A stretch of DNA of 37,500 nt from Brevibacillus brevis (GTDB lineage Bacteria > Bacillota > Bacilli > Brevibacillales > Brevibacillaceae), in NCBI RefSeq assembly GCF_900637055.1, contig NZ_LR134338.1:182501-220000 (forward strand). Reading direction: 5' to 3'. The notes beneath the pieces are model-generated. The model saw only the letters and a program-made list of their open reading frames with translations. It did not search any database and had not been told where the DNA came from. The position numbers were made by a program, and so were the translations under genes. The stretch's first letter is position 1, and every line of letters starts with the position of its first letter. Shown piece after piece: positions 7,705 through 15,866 of the stretch.

Positions 7705-8583
7705 ATGTTTCACCAAATGAGCCGCTTTGTCTCCAGGTTCCGTGATTTGGAGCAGCAGGAGTTTTCACAGTCTATTGAGGAAGAGCGGCAATGGAGAGCA
7801 CTGAAAGAAAAGCTTGCTTCGCCACAAATAGTTGAGCAACAGCAGTCGTATCAACACAAATGTATTGCCGTTTTGAGTTTGTACGCACAGGCTGGAGCTA
7901 GTTTTCTTGCAAGTAACCTAGCGTATGCATGGTCAGGAAAAGGCATTCCTGTCACCCTTTGCGAGTTACCAAGAGTGACTTCCTATTATTATTTTGCACT
8001 TGATTTTGAACGTAGAGCTCGACAACAAGTAAGAGATTCTTCTACACCATCGCTCCTTATGCAAAATAACCATCTTCGCATCCAGATAGAATCCCCAGCA
8101 CAACTTCAGCACGAATCTTCTCAAACAGATACAGCCAACTGGTTACTACGGATTTGTAAGGATAGTCCCATTGTTGTCATTGATGTTTCTTCCTACTGGA
8201 ATGATATCCACTCCAAACAAATTTTTGAGCATGCCGACGAAATATGGGTAGTATTTGATGCAGATCTGGCTAGACTTACACGTTTGTTCCTGGTGGATCC
8301 AGCCCCTGCTTGGTGGAAGACAGAAAGAAGAAAAATAAAAATGATAGCAAACAAGTGGAATAGCCAATTGTCTCGGGCAAGCATCATGAAAAAAGTAGAA
8401 GGAACGCTCTCCCTATGGGATCATCAGCCTGGAGCTACACAGGTAACTGACATGATTCCGTTGATAGATGGAGAGAAAGCAGCAATGGCAAGCGCCAAAG
8501 CCAATCTACTATTAGAGCTTTTCCCGGAGGAAGAGATTGAGTTTCAGTCATTGATTCATGCTTATAAAGGAAGGATGTTATGA
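7705..8583 (+). CDS. MinD/TadZ-like protein with degenerate P-loop (first of two)
   Basis: A 292-residue protein. After a charged N-terminal helix, residues 53-75 (IAVLSLYAQAGAS then FLASNLAYAWS) line up with the P-loop and following helix of MinD/CpaE proteins, but the Gly-Lys-Thr core is replaced. A later hydrophobic strand ends in Asp (PIVVIDVSS), like Walker B. TadZ proteins are known to include atypical ATPase domains, so it may be a non-hydrolysing localisation factor. It has ATG 7705 with a GGTGGG ribosome site and overlaps the next gene by four bases. Confidence 0.7.
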   Translation: MFHQMSRFVSRFRDLEQQEFSQSIEEERQWRALKEKLASPQIVEQQQSYQHKCIAVLSLYAQAGASFLASNLAYAWSGKGIPVTLCELPRVTSYYYFALDFERRARQQVRDSSTPSLLMQNNHLRIQIESPAQLQHESSQTDTANWLLRICKDSPIVVIDVSSYWNDIHSKQIFEHADEIWVVFDADLARLTRLFLVDPAPAWWKTERRKIKMIANKWNSQLSRASIMKKVEGTLSLWDHQPGATQVTDMIPLIDGEKAAMASAKANLLLELFPEEEIEFQSLIHAYKGRML

Positions 8584-9368
8584 AAAAGCAAACATTGCTT
8601 GTCATTTGCTTAATATCGTTTCTGTTAGCAGGTTCGTCCTTTTATGCAGCAACTCAATATATTGATGCGATGGCTGCAGAAAAACTGTTTGCTCCAGTTG
8701 TAAAGGTAGCTGCAGGGAAAGAAATATCAGCCTTCGAGCCGATCACACAAGATGACGTGATACTTGTACAGGAAGAGGTGGATGAAATTCTTCCAGGTTC
8801 AGCGCGCGATTTGGATGCCGTTCTGGGGAAAAGGAGCACGCAGACTATATACGAAGGCGAGCAATTATTAGTGGAAAAGCTGACAGATTCGCAGCTTTTA
8901 CCGGAAAAAGGGGAGGCACGCTACGAGTTCCCCCTACTATCGATTCATCCTTTAACGGAATTACGCAAAGGCGATCATGTGAAAATCTGGGTCAAATACA
9001 AGAGTCTCTCGGAGCTGCAAGACTATCCTGCACCACTCCATTTCCGAAAAACCAATGATACGGCAGATTTGTTATTTGAAAGTCAGCTTGCAAGCGTGAG
9101 GGACAGTAATGGTATCGAGATCTATACATTAAAGCCGAGCTTGTTGCCATCGCCTGATCAGATGGATTCCATCTTTCATGGAGCACGAGAAAAGCCGTTG
9201 CAGAATGGCGAAAAAAGATATCGTGACTACCGGGTTCAGCCAACAGCACTACCTGCTTTTATCGGCTTTAATTTGACAGATGAGGAGTATGTGATAGTAA
9301 GCGAGGCAATGTCATATGGGATGCTTCAGGTAGGTCATATCATGGGTTCAAAGGAGCAAGCGTCATGA
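8580..9368 (+). CDS. cpaB: CpaB/RcpC-like SAF-domain protein
   Basis: This 262-residue protein has an N-terminal membrane anchor (about residues 5-25). A SAF-type domain then follows (VAAGKEISAFEPITQDDV, then a linker to the GKRSTQTIYEGEQLL segment). CpaB/RcpC proteins sit outside the membrane and support pilus assembly. In this monoderm-type genome the usual secretin partner is absent, as expected. It overlaps both neighbours as ATGA, which places it firmly in this operon. The first locus has no CpaB in the visible part. Domain assignment is fair; the C-terminal half is not typical. Confidence 0.78.
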   Translation: MKKQTLLVICLISFLLAGSSFYAATQYIDAMAAEKLFAPVVKVAAGKEISAFEPITQDDVILVQEEVDEILPGSARDLDAVLGKRSTQTIYEGEQLLVEKLTDSQLLPEKGEARYEFPLLSIHPLTELRKGDHVKIWVKYKSLSELQDYPAPLHFRKTNDTADLLFESQLASVRDSNGIEIYTLKPSLLPSPDQMDSIFHGAREKPLQNGEKRYRDYRVQPTALPAFIGFNLTDEEYVIVSEAMSYGMLQVGHIMGSKEQAS

Positions 9369-10483
9369 AAATTTTAGTTTGTTATCCGATGAAGTCACTG
9401 GCCAAGACGTATATGCCTGTGTACAGTGATGTGCTAGTAGCAGAGTCGACGGAGGAGTTTTCGCGGCTTGTGCAGCTTTATATTCCAGAAGCTGCCATAA
9501 TCTTTTCCGAAATGTTCAACTCTCCCGTTTGGGAATGGCTTCCGGCTCTGAAAGCACAACTCCCGCCAAACTCACCGTTAATAATTGTTCCTCTCTATCG
9601 GGATGAGAAGATGATTGAGAAGGTAGCGGAGGAGTCCGGGTTAGAGCATGTATACCTGTTATCGGCCCATTTATCACAAGAAGAAATACGCCATCAAATC
9701 GGTCTGATTCTAGGCTTCGTGCAAGAGTGTACAGATATCGGACCGTCAAAAGAAAAGGGGCTCGTTTACGCTTTATTGAGCTACGGAGCTTCTGGCATTA
9801 CTACCTTTTGTATTAATTATCCCGTCATATTAGCGAGGCAGCATCCTGAAAAGCGAATTGTCGTACTTGATATGAATGACGCTAAGCCGGATCTAACACG
9901 TTTCTTCAAACTTCAACAACATCAATTATCTTTATTTCGTCCCGACTTTATCGATTTACAAACAACTGCCAAGCGTAACTGGAGCAATGTCTGCAAACAG
10001 AGCGCGCACTTGCCTAATCTGTATTACGCACATGCTGCCAGCAAATGGAAAAGCCCAGAATTAAGCAATCTAATTAATGTGTTTCGCATGCAATTTGACT
10101 ATGTATACGTCGACTGGGGTTACTGCTTCCCTGAGTCTGAGACTCTACAGCGATTGCTTCATACTGTTGACCGCAATCTTTTATTCGTGAGAGCTGATCC
10201 CTTTAGTATCGATAGTGCCAGAGAGTGGCTGCATAAATGGAGAGAAAGAGGAGTGAAATGCGAGGTTCTGCTCAGTCATTTAGACCCTGGGCAACCCTTT
10301 CGAATCGGGGAGGATGTTTCGGTCTACGGCGTAGTACCACGTATTTCTGAGAGCAGGCTCATGCAATCTCATCAGAGCTGCAGTGTATTAATCGAAGAGT
10401 TTTTTCCTCCCAAATCGTACATCAGCAGTTTGAAGGAAATTGCTAAGGCACAATACTTGGATAAAAGTGCGGTGTTTTGCTGA
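9365..10483 (+). CDS. CpaE/TadZ-like protein with receiver-like N-terminus and degenerate P-loop (second of two)
   Basis: This 372-residue protein has the two-part CpaE layout. Residues 1-120 look like a receiver-type alpha/beta domain, and residues 130-360 a MinD-like domain. The P-loop position (residues 134-148, VYALLSYGASGITTF) lacks the conserved Lys, whereas the strand IVVLDMND (165-172) keeps the acidic end seen in the deviant Walker motifs. It is likely a localisation or scaffold protein rather than an active ATPase. It overlaps the upstream gene by four bases and the ATPase gene by one. It is the second such protein in the locus, which is unusual. Confidence 0.78.
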   Translation: MKILVCYPMKSLAKTYMPVYSDVLVAESTEEFSRLVQLYIPEAAIIFSEMFNSPVWEWLPALKAQLPPNSPLIIVPLYRDEKMIEKVAEESGLEHVYLLSAHLSQEEIRHQIGLILGFVQECTDIGPSKEKGLVYALLSYGASGITTFCINYPVILARQHPEKRIVVLDMNDAKPDLTRFFKLQQHQLSLFRPDFIDLQTTAKRNWSNVCKQSAHLPNLYYAHAASKWKSPELSNLINVFRMQFDYVYVDWGYCFPESETLQRLLHTVDRNLLFVRADPFSIDSAREWLHKWRERGVKCEVLLSHLDPGQPFRIGEDVSVYGVVPRISESRLMQSHQSCSVLIEEFFPPKSYISSLKEIAKAQYLDKSAVFC

Positions 10484-11835
10484 TGAGAGGGATAGAGCGA
10501 GAACACCCGGTTGGATTGGACATCCAAACCATTGAGGACATTAAACAAGCAGCGAGAGATTATTTAAATCATTTTGGCAAAACTCGAGAAGAGAAGCTAG
10601 AGATGCAACGAATTCTCGCTTTGGCAGAACAGGGAGACCGTGATAGTCACAATCATATTATTCTTCGCTTGCAGCATTATTTTGAGGAAGTCCTCCAACG
10701 ACCAGTAACCGAACAAATTTTGCCGCATGTTAACGGTTACGAAGGTCTCACCTTTTCTACATACGGGTGGGGCATACTCGATGCCGTCCTCCATTTGTCT
10801 CCGTGGGTAGAGGAAGTGCGAATTTCTGCAAACCGCAACATTGCCTACTTGGAGCAAGGGGTCAAAAAATTTCTCTCTTACACACCAAGCTGGAAAGAGG
10901 TTGAAACTCTTCAACAAAAGCTGACCAATACAGCGGGTCTATCTTTTAACGAGAAAAAACCTAGATTGAGCGGATACTTACATTCACTAAAAGCCAGACT
11001 GACCATGTTCACTTTCCCTTATTCCAGAGTACCGACCATTCTGGTTAGAAGATTTACAACGCCTGCTTTTTCTCTCGACCAACTCCGTACACAGCAACAG
11101 CCAGCTTTCGACGAAAGAATTCAATGGCTAATGGAACAGCAAGTGTATGGGCGTAGCAATGTGCTGGTTATTGGACCGATGGCTGCCGGTAAAACAACAT
11201 TGATGATGTGTATGCTGAAACTAAAGGACCCTCGGACAGAATATATCACGATCTTTGAAAGTGAACACGAGATGCGATTTGGTGATATTTGGCCAGGGGA
11301 AGTGATTGAACTCCAAAACGTGGAGGAAATCGGCATTGAATTGGAGCATTGCTTCAAAGACATGTACCGATCAACCGCAAATACGATTTTGATTGGAGAA
11401 ATTCGTGAGCCTATAGAAGCGTACCATTTTATAAATGCCGGAATCAGAGGGACGGACGCTACAATCGGAGCGATGCACGAACGATTTGCTCATAGAGCTT
11501 TACATGATTTGACGGATCTTGTTTATCAATATGGAGGGAGGAGTATCGAGCTGACCCAGGAGCGAATTAGCAGGGCAGTCAATTTTGTCAATTCGCTTAC
11601 ATACCGTAACAGCGGTCACCGTTTTATTGATGCCATTCATACGACGGAGTGGAATTCATCTTTTAACCGAGTCGAATCTATTCCCCTCGTAGGTCGCAAC
11701 ATGCAGACGGGAGCTTATGAATGGACAGGGAATCAATTGAGCCCACATTTAGTTGAATACATGTGTTACGTCGGCAAAGCCGACATTGAAGTGCTGAAAG
11801 AGCTACGTCTTACCGATATAGGCAGGCAGCTATGA
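10483..11835 (+). CDS. CpaF/VirB11-type secretion ATPase (second copy)
   Basis: A 450-residue motor ATPase. Walker A is GPMAAGKTT at residues 231-239. A Walker B-like TILIGEIREP segment and a GAMHERFAHRAL segment in the place of the family His box follow. Both differ from the first copy (GGTGSGKT and STAHAN), so this is a divergent paralogue rather than a recent duplicate. ATG 10483 overlaps the upstream stop by one base and is preferred to TTG 10477. It would power the machine formed by the next two membrane genes, and it overlaps the next gene by four bases. Confidence 0.88.
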   Translation: MRGIEREHPVGLDIQTIEDIKQAARDYLNHFGKTREEKLEMQRILALAEQGDRDSHNHIILRLQHYFEEVLQRPVTEQILPHVNGYEGLTFSTYGWGILDAVLHLSPWVEEVRISANRNIAYLEQGVKKFLSYTPSWKEVETLQQKLTNTAGLSFNEKKPRLSGYLHSLKARLTMFTFPYSRVPTILVRRFTTPAFSLDQLRTQQQPAFDERIQWLMEQQVYGRSNVLVIGPMAAGKTTLMMCMLKLKDPRTEYITIFESEHEMRFGDIWPGEVIELQNVEEIGIELEHCFKDMYRSTANTILIGEIREPIEAYHFINAGIRGTDATIGAMHERFAHRALHDLTDLVYQYGGRSIELTQERISRAVNFVNSLTYRNSGHRFIDAIHTTEWNSSFNRVESIPLVGRNMQTGAYEWTGNQLSPHLVEYMCYVGKADIEVLKELRLTDIGRQL

Positions 11836-12731
11836 TTTACACATTTCTTTTTCCGGTGTTTCTATGTCTCTTCTCTGGCTTTCTGTTTCTCGGCTTACAC
11901 CTGTACAAGGGATGGAGAAGTCCACGCGTATTGTTCCCACGTACAGTTGAGGCATGGCGAGAGAAATTTTTAAGGCATTCTACCCGGCGCATGATGTATG
12001 AACACTTTGATCGTTGGTGTCAAACCGTGGGAGGTACACCAGAAGGGTACTTATTACTATCCATGATTGGCGGAATAGCGGGGTTCATCTCGGGTATTTT
12101 GCTAGGAAATATGATTGTATCCTTGTCGCTTTTTCTCTTATTCCTCTTGCTGCCAACACTGATTCTATACGCACGCTATACCGTACAAATGAATAAAAAA
12201 ATCAGCTCATTCTGTCGTTTCGTAGAGTTGTTTGCCCGTTATTATAACAGTCGCAAAAACATTGTCCTTACCTTTCGCGAAATGATAGAAGAATGCCCTA
12301 AAGAGTTATTGCCTGACCTCCTTCTGCTTAACAATAGCCTTTCGGATGGGGGAAACTCGGTTGCAGCAGTGGAACAATTTGCGCAGAGACTAGACCACCC
12401 GTGGGCTTTTGATTTTGCAACCTATATTTCTAGCGGTTTGGAAGGGGAAACAGAAGATATTCAATCACCTCTAAATCGGTTAACGAATGAGATGTTTGTA
12501 CAACAAGACGAAAAGCATGAGCGTGATAGTGAAATATACTCCATTTGGATCAGCTTGCTTATTGTTATAGCGATTTGCGTTTGCCTGATCCCCTACAATC
12601 AAGGGTTGCTTCAAGATTCTTACCGTCTCTATTTCTACACGCCAGATGGACAAGCCATATTAGCGATTGCGGCGACTGTGTGGACTTTTTCGATCCTGTT
12701 GGCATTTATTTGGGGAAGGAGATATCGCTAA
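11832..12731 (+). CDS. TadB-like platform protein (second copy)
   Basis: A 299-residue membrane protein with an N-terminal span (about 5-25), a hydrophobic pair near 75-115, a cytoplasmic helical region, and two C-terminal spans (about 238-258 and 276-294). This is the GspF/TadB layout. Sequence motifs are weaker than in the first copy, and the F domain is recognised mainly from topology and the neighbouring ATPase. ATGA overlap with the ATPase gene and one-base overlap with the next gene support tight coupling. Confidence 0.78.
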   Translation: MIYTFLFPVFLCLFSGFLFLGLHLYKGWRSPRVLFPRTVEAWREKFLRHSTRRMMYEHFDRWCQTVGGTPEGYLLLSMIGGIAGFISGILLGNMIVSLSLFLLFLLLPTLILYARYTVQMNKKISSFCRFVELFARYYNSRKNIVLTFREMIEECPKELLPDLLLLNNSLSDGGNSVAAVEQFAQRLDHPWAFDFATYISSGLEGETEDIQSPLNRLTNEMFVQQDEKHERDSEIYSIWISLLIVIAICVCLIPYNQGLLQDSYRLYFYTPDGQAILAIAATVWTFSILLAFIWGRRYR

Positions 12732-13570
12732 TGCCAATGCTCATCATGTATACCTACCTTGGATTAGGCGCTCTATTTGTTTTCAGTGCAACGTTTATGA
12801 TCGGGAAGTATTTGTTTCACAAGCAAAAGCCAAAGCTGTTTGTTTCCGGAGTGTGGTGGGGAAAGTGGGAGCAGGCACTAAAGCCTGACGAAGACGACAA
12901 ATGGGAGCAGTTACTATCACGAGCAGGAAGGCCTTTTGGATGGGGAAAACCGGAGTGGGTGTTTCTGCAATTGTTGTCTGGAAGTACCGTTTGCATTCTG
13001 ATTCTTATGTGGGTCGTCGTAAGTCGAATGGAATCATTTCCACTTCTGTCGATGTGTCTGGCATCTGCAGGGAGTTATATGCTGCCGTACATGGGCTTAA
13101 AGATGTGGGCAAATCACAGAGAGGATATGCTGAGTACAGATATCGCCAGATTTATCAATCGCTATGTAACCCTTCTGGAAAATCAGGTGCCCATTTACAA
13201 TGCCATGGTCAAGGCAGCTAGACCGACTAGAAAGCTAAAGGAGTATATCCCTACTTTATCTGAGTGGAACAGAGACTCTAATGAGGCACTGGAGAGCTTT
13301 AAACGCAAAATCGGTGTCGATGACGGAATCATTCTCGTATCAAGTATGCGTACAATTGAAACGCTGAGCGAAGGACAAGTAAGTGCAACTATGCAACGAA
13401 TGGAGTGGGCTGTCGATCATCGAAGAATGTTTCGTCATCGGAAAAAGATAAAATCTTTGGGGATCGGCTACACGGTCATTGTCTACCCGGCATTTTACAT
13501 GGGTTTATTGGTAGCGATGTTCCCTTGGTATAAGCTGCTTACAGAAATTCTGGATAAATATTTGACCTGA
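12731..13570 (+). CDS. TadC-like platform protein (second copy)
   Basis: A 279-residue membrane protein with an N-terminal span (about 3-24), a hydrophobic pair near 75-120, a cytoplasmic helical domain and a C-terminal span (about 250-272). It matches the TadC place and shape. An open frame reaches back to 12545, but ATG 12731 overlaps the upstream TAA by one base and is the natural start. With the preceding gene it should form the inner-membrane platform of the second machine. Confidence 0.77.
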   Translation: MPMLIMYTYLGLGALFVFSATFMIGKYLFHKQKPKLFVSGVWWGKWEQALKPDEDDKWEQLLSRAGRPFGWGKPEWVFLQLLSGSTVCILILMWVVVSRMESFPLLSMCLASAGSYMLPYMGLKMWANHREDMLSTDIARFINRYVTLLENQVPIYNAMVKAARPTRKLKEYIPTLSEWNRDSNEALESFKRKIGVDDGIILVSSMRTIETLSEGQVSATMQRMEWAVDHRRMFRHRKKIKSLGIGYTVIVYPAFYMGLLVAMFPWYKLLTEILDKYLT

Positions 13571-13583
13571 GGAGGAGCAACTC

Positions 13584-13730
13584 ATGACCAAGCTTTTATC
13601 TATCATCATGTGCATCGTTTTCTCTTTAGGAATAATCGTTTCTAGCTTGTCCGAAATAAACACATCGGTAGTGAGAGAGGACGGGCTGAGAGATCGAGCA
13701 GTTGGATGGATCGACAAAGCCATACCTTAA
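13584..13730 (+). CDS. Small single-span membrane protein (48 aa)
   Basis: A 48-codon reading frame with one of the strongest ribosome sites in the window (GGAGGAG at 13571-13577) seven bases before ATG 13584. It encodes a hydrophobic N-terminal segment (about residues 4-23) and a charged C-terminal tail containing VREDGLRDRAVGW. It lies 13 bases after the tadC-like stop and before other tiny membrane genes. Size and place suggest a pilin-like or structural subunit, but there is no Gly/Glu prepilin cut motif. No family is recognised. Confidence 0.72.
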   Translation: MTKLLSIIMCIVFSLGIIVSSLSEINTSVVREDGLRDRAVGWIDKAIP

Positions 13731-13759
13731 ATCACGTATGAGAAAAGGGGAAATTCGAG

Positions 13760-13963
13760 ATGTCGAAAATGTTCTTTATATTTTTAGCATGCGTTATGGT
13801 GTTAGGGATCGGTGTCAGCAGTTATGGTAATGAATTAAGCCCTGCGGCAAACGATTCTGCCGAGAGCATTAATCAATCCATCACATCGCTGAACTACGAT
13901 ACCCGCAATGAAAACATCAACTTCAGGATGCAAAACGGCACTTCCTATACGTCGTCAAACTGA
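13760..13963 (+). CDS. Small secreted or membrane protein (67 aa)
   Basis: A hydrophobic N-terminal segment (about residues 4-20) resembles a signal peptide, with a possible cut near VSSYG. About 45 polar residues rich in Asn, Ser and Thr follow, as in an exposed subunit. ATG 13760 follows AAGGGG with suitable spacing. It stops one base into the next start. It is a candidate extracellular subunit of the second locus, but the family is not recognised. Confidence 0.72.
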   Translation: MSKMFFIFLACVMVLGIGVSSYGNELSPAANDSAESINQSITSLNYDTRNENINFRMQNGTSYTSSN

Positions 13964-14106
13964 TGCTGCACATTCACGTTCTTCTCATCATTTCGATTAT
14001 GGTAGGGAGCTTGTGCGCGATGCTTTGGAATCTCCAGCCAGAGGAGCAGCTTAAACAGACACAACAAGAAAGGGTGTATCGAGCAGCGACGGTTATCTTC
14101 CATTAA
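13963..14106 (+). CDS. Small single-span membrane protein (47 aa)
   Basis: This short frame starts at an ATG that overlaps the upstream TGA by one base, so it would be translated by coupling. It has one hydrophobic span (about residues 3-21) and a Gln/Glu-rich tail. There is no independent ribosome site, which lowers confidence, but the tight overlap and the run of similar neighbours support it. No family is recognised. Confidence 0.58.
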   Translation: MLHIHVLLIISIMVGSLCAMLWNLQPEEQLKQTQQERVYRAATVIFH

Positions 14107-14130
14107 AGAAGAGCTGGCGTTTCTAAAACG

Positions 14131-14538
14131 ATGGTGAAAGCAAAAGTCTTTCTTATTTGTCTACTGGTCCTTTTATTGGTTACTTCTGCACTGGGAGCTT
14201 ACCACTTGTACGCAATGGAAAGGGCGATTGCCCGTGGAATCTATGCTGACTTACTGGATGATATGCAGGACATCGGGTATTTGGAGCCGACGTTAGCAGA
14301 TTACTATCTTCTGAAAATGAAAGAACTGGGTTGGGAAGTGACAGAGGATGCGTTTGCCGGGAGCTGGCCTCGAACCGAGAGCGAGCGAGCTCGCAAAGAG
14401 AGACAGGAGGCGATTACCTTGTCAGTTACTATCCAGCCTTCAAAAGTGACCCAATGGCTGCACAAATTTGTGGAGGGGGATACATCCTTTTCCTTTACGG
14501 GAAGCCGTCCGTCCGAATACTTTGATCCAGGGTGGTAG
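14131..14538 (+). CDS. Single-span membrane protein, TadE-like in size and place (135 aa)
   Basis: One N-terminal span (about residues 4-24) is followed by a largely charged extracytoplasmic domain of about 110 residues. The helix continuing from the span (MERAIARGIYADLLDDM) resembles the extended helix of pseudopilins, but no Gly-cut and Glu+5 motif is present. ATG 14131 has no strong ribosome site. A nearby GTG at 14134 is an alternative. Role inferred from position within the second tad-like locus. Confidence 0.65.
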   Translation: MVKAKVFLICLLVLLLVTSALGAYHLYAMERAIARGIYADLLDDMQDIGYLEPTLADYYLLKMKELGWEVTEDAFAGSWPRTESERARKERQEAITLSVTIQPSKVTQWLHKFVEGDTSFSFTGSRPSEYFDPGW

Positions 14539-14541
14539 TGC

Positions 14542-14694
14542 ATGAATAAAATGATTAGCATTTTGGCAGTAATGGCTATTGTATTGCCTTTGACGGTAGG
14601 TCTGCTTCTCACCGGTCCGCAAAATCTCCTTTCGGCATGCACGCAGTTTTTCGGTGATTTGCTCGCTGAAGTAACGCGTTTTGGTACAGGCTAA
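14542..14694 (+). CDS. Small single-span membrane protein (50 aa)
   Basis: A 50-residue frame starting three bases after the previous stop and ending one base into the next start. It has a hydrophobic N-terminal half (about residues 5-24) and an amphipathic C-terminal half (FFGDLLAEVTRFG). This shape is similar to small pilin-like or minor membrane subunits. No family is recognised and no clear ribosome site is visible, but the packed gene order supports it. Confidence 0.6.
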   Translation: MNKMISILAVMAIVLPLTVGLLLTGPQNLLSACTQFFGDLLAEVTRFGTG

Positions 14695-15110
14695 TGGGTC
14701 AATTAATCGCTGTGATTCTGAACATTATGGTTATGCTACTCGTTCCATTAGGACTTTTACAGGTACATACGGTCGTTCAGGCCAGAAACGAATTATTGGA
14801 AGTGAGCGCGGCCGCTACGAAATACGTCAGCAACCACGGGGGGACGAGTGAAGGCAACTTGCAACAAGAGGTTCGGGCACTAATCGCTCGGGAGCTGAGG
14901 GAGAAAAAGTTCTCCATTCCAGATCAGGATCTGTCTGTCAGTGTCATTCGCACTCGTTCTTTTGATCCCGTCCTGTGGAGCCACGAAGATGAGTTTGTCG
15001 TGGAGCTGGCAATTCCATACCCCCGCTTTACCTCCTGGATTCCAATGCCGGCTGATTCCTTGCAAGTCCAAAGAATAGGTACGGTTAACATCATGGACTA
15101 CGATCTGTAA
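14694..15110 (+). CDS. TadE-like pseudopilin candidate (138 aa)
   Basis: A hydrophobic helix at residues 4-24 starts almost at the N-terminus with no basic leader. It continues into a helix (VQARNELLEVSAAATKYVSNHGG) of the kind that packs under the exposed domain in TadE-type proteins. The rest is an extracytoplasmic alpha/beta domain. It could be a pre-trimmed or non-cleaved pseudopilin. ATG 14694 overlaps the upstream TAA by one base. Assignment rests on topology and context. Confidence 0.68.
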   Translation: MGQLIAVILNIMVMLLVPLGLLQVHTVVQARNELLEVSAAATKYVSNHGGTSEGNLQQEVRALIARELREKKFSIPDQDLSVSVIRTRSFDPVLWSHEDEFVVELAIPYPRFTSWIPMPADSLQVQRIGTVNIMDYDL

Positions 15111-15165
15111 AAGCTCCCATTAGGAGGCTATCGTTACGGGTATAAATATCTTATCCATTTCTACG

Positions 15166-15729
15166 ATGCTGTTCTTTTTGCTGGTAGGTATGTTTATTGT
15201 AGATGCAGACATCACCATGCAGAAAAAAACAGAAATGAAGATACTCCTGGAGTTGTCTAATCATCACGCCACATTTGCTGTCGATCCAATATTGAAAACA
15301 GAGGGTGTAATTGACCTGCTCGAAGACGAGGCTCTCAAACGTTTTGATGACAGAATGTACGAGAACGGTGGCTACCGTCGTGAGCAAGCCATGTATGTCC
15401 CTCAAGCAGACAGTGTGACCACTGATCCCATTCCTTTCTCACGCTATTATGTGGATTTCCGATCGTGGCGCCATGACCTCCAATTACGCCTACAGTACAA
15501 TGGGACAACCCTCGTGACAGAGCGAGCAACGAAAGGACCAGTGCGTCCGGGAGGCGGAATGCTGCAAATTACTGTCGTCACTGAGCGTGGGGAGGAACTG
15601 CAGCTCGCACCGAAGACAATGGTCGGTCCATCCCATGTCGTAGTTGCCTACATCGACGAGCGACCGTTTCTGCCAATGCTGCCGTCGCATTCGTTTCCAG
15701 TCGTATCTGTAGAAGAACTGAAAGATTAG
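15166..15729 (+). CDS. Single-span membrane protein, last gene of the second tad-like locus
   Basis: About 187 residues from ATG 15166: a hydrophobic N-terminal span, then an extracytoplasmic domain with a Pro/Gly-rich turn (VRPGGGMLQ) and beta-rich C-terminal half. The start is uncertain. The only strong ribosome site (TAGGAGG, 15121-15127) is 38 bases upstream of this ATG, and the in-frame codon at the right distance is GTT (15133), not GTG. The natural protein may be 11 residues longer. No family is recognised. Confidence 0.62.
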   Translation: MLFFLLVGMFIVDADITMQKKTEMKILLELSNHHATFAVDPILKTEGVIDLLEDEALKRFDDRMYENGGYRREQAMYVPQADSVTTDPIPFSRYYVDFRSWRHDLQLRLQYNGTTLVTERATKGPVRPGGGMLQITVVTERGEELQLAPKTMVGPSHVVVAYIDERPFLPMLPSHSFPVVSVEELKD

Positions 15730-15738
15730 TCAGACTTA

Positions 15739-15768
15739 TTTACAAATTGCAAATTCTTCTGGTACTAT
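15739..15768 (+). promoter_or_regulatory. Sigma-A-type promoter for the DUF3870 gene
   Basis: TTTACA (15739-15744) and TACTAT (15763-15768) are separated by 18 bases. It begins ten bases after the last gene of the pilus-like locus and gives a leader of about 90 bases before the TTG start at 15867. Confidence 0.5.
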
Positions 15769-15866
15769 GTAGGAAAGTGCTTACCCAGCTTGCGATTGTG
15801 AGGAAGTCGCTCTCCGAACATCCCGTTTGCCGGTCCGTTAAGCATAGTAAAAGTGGGGTTATTGAT

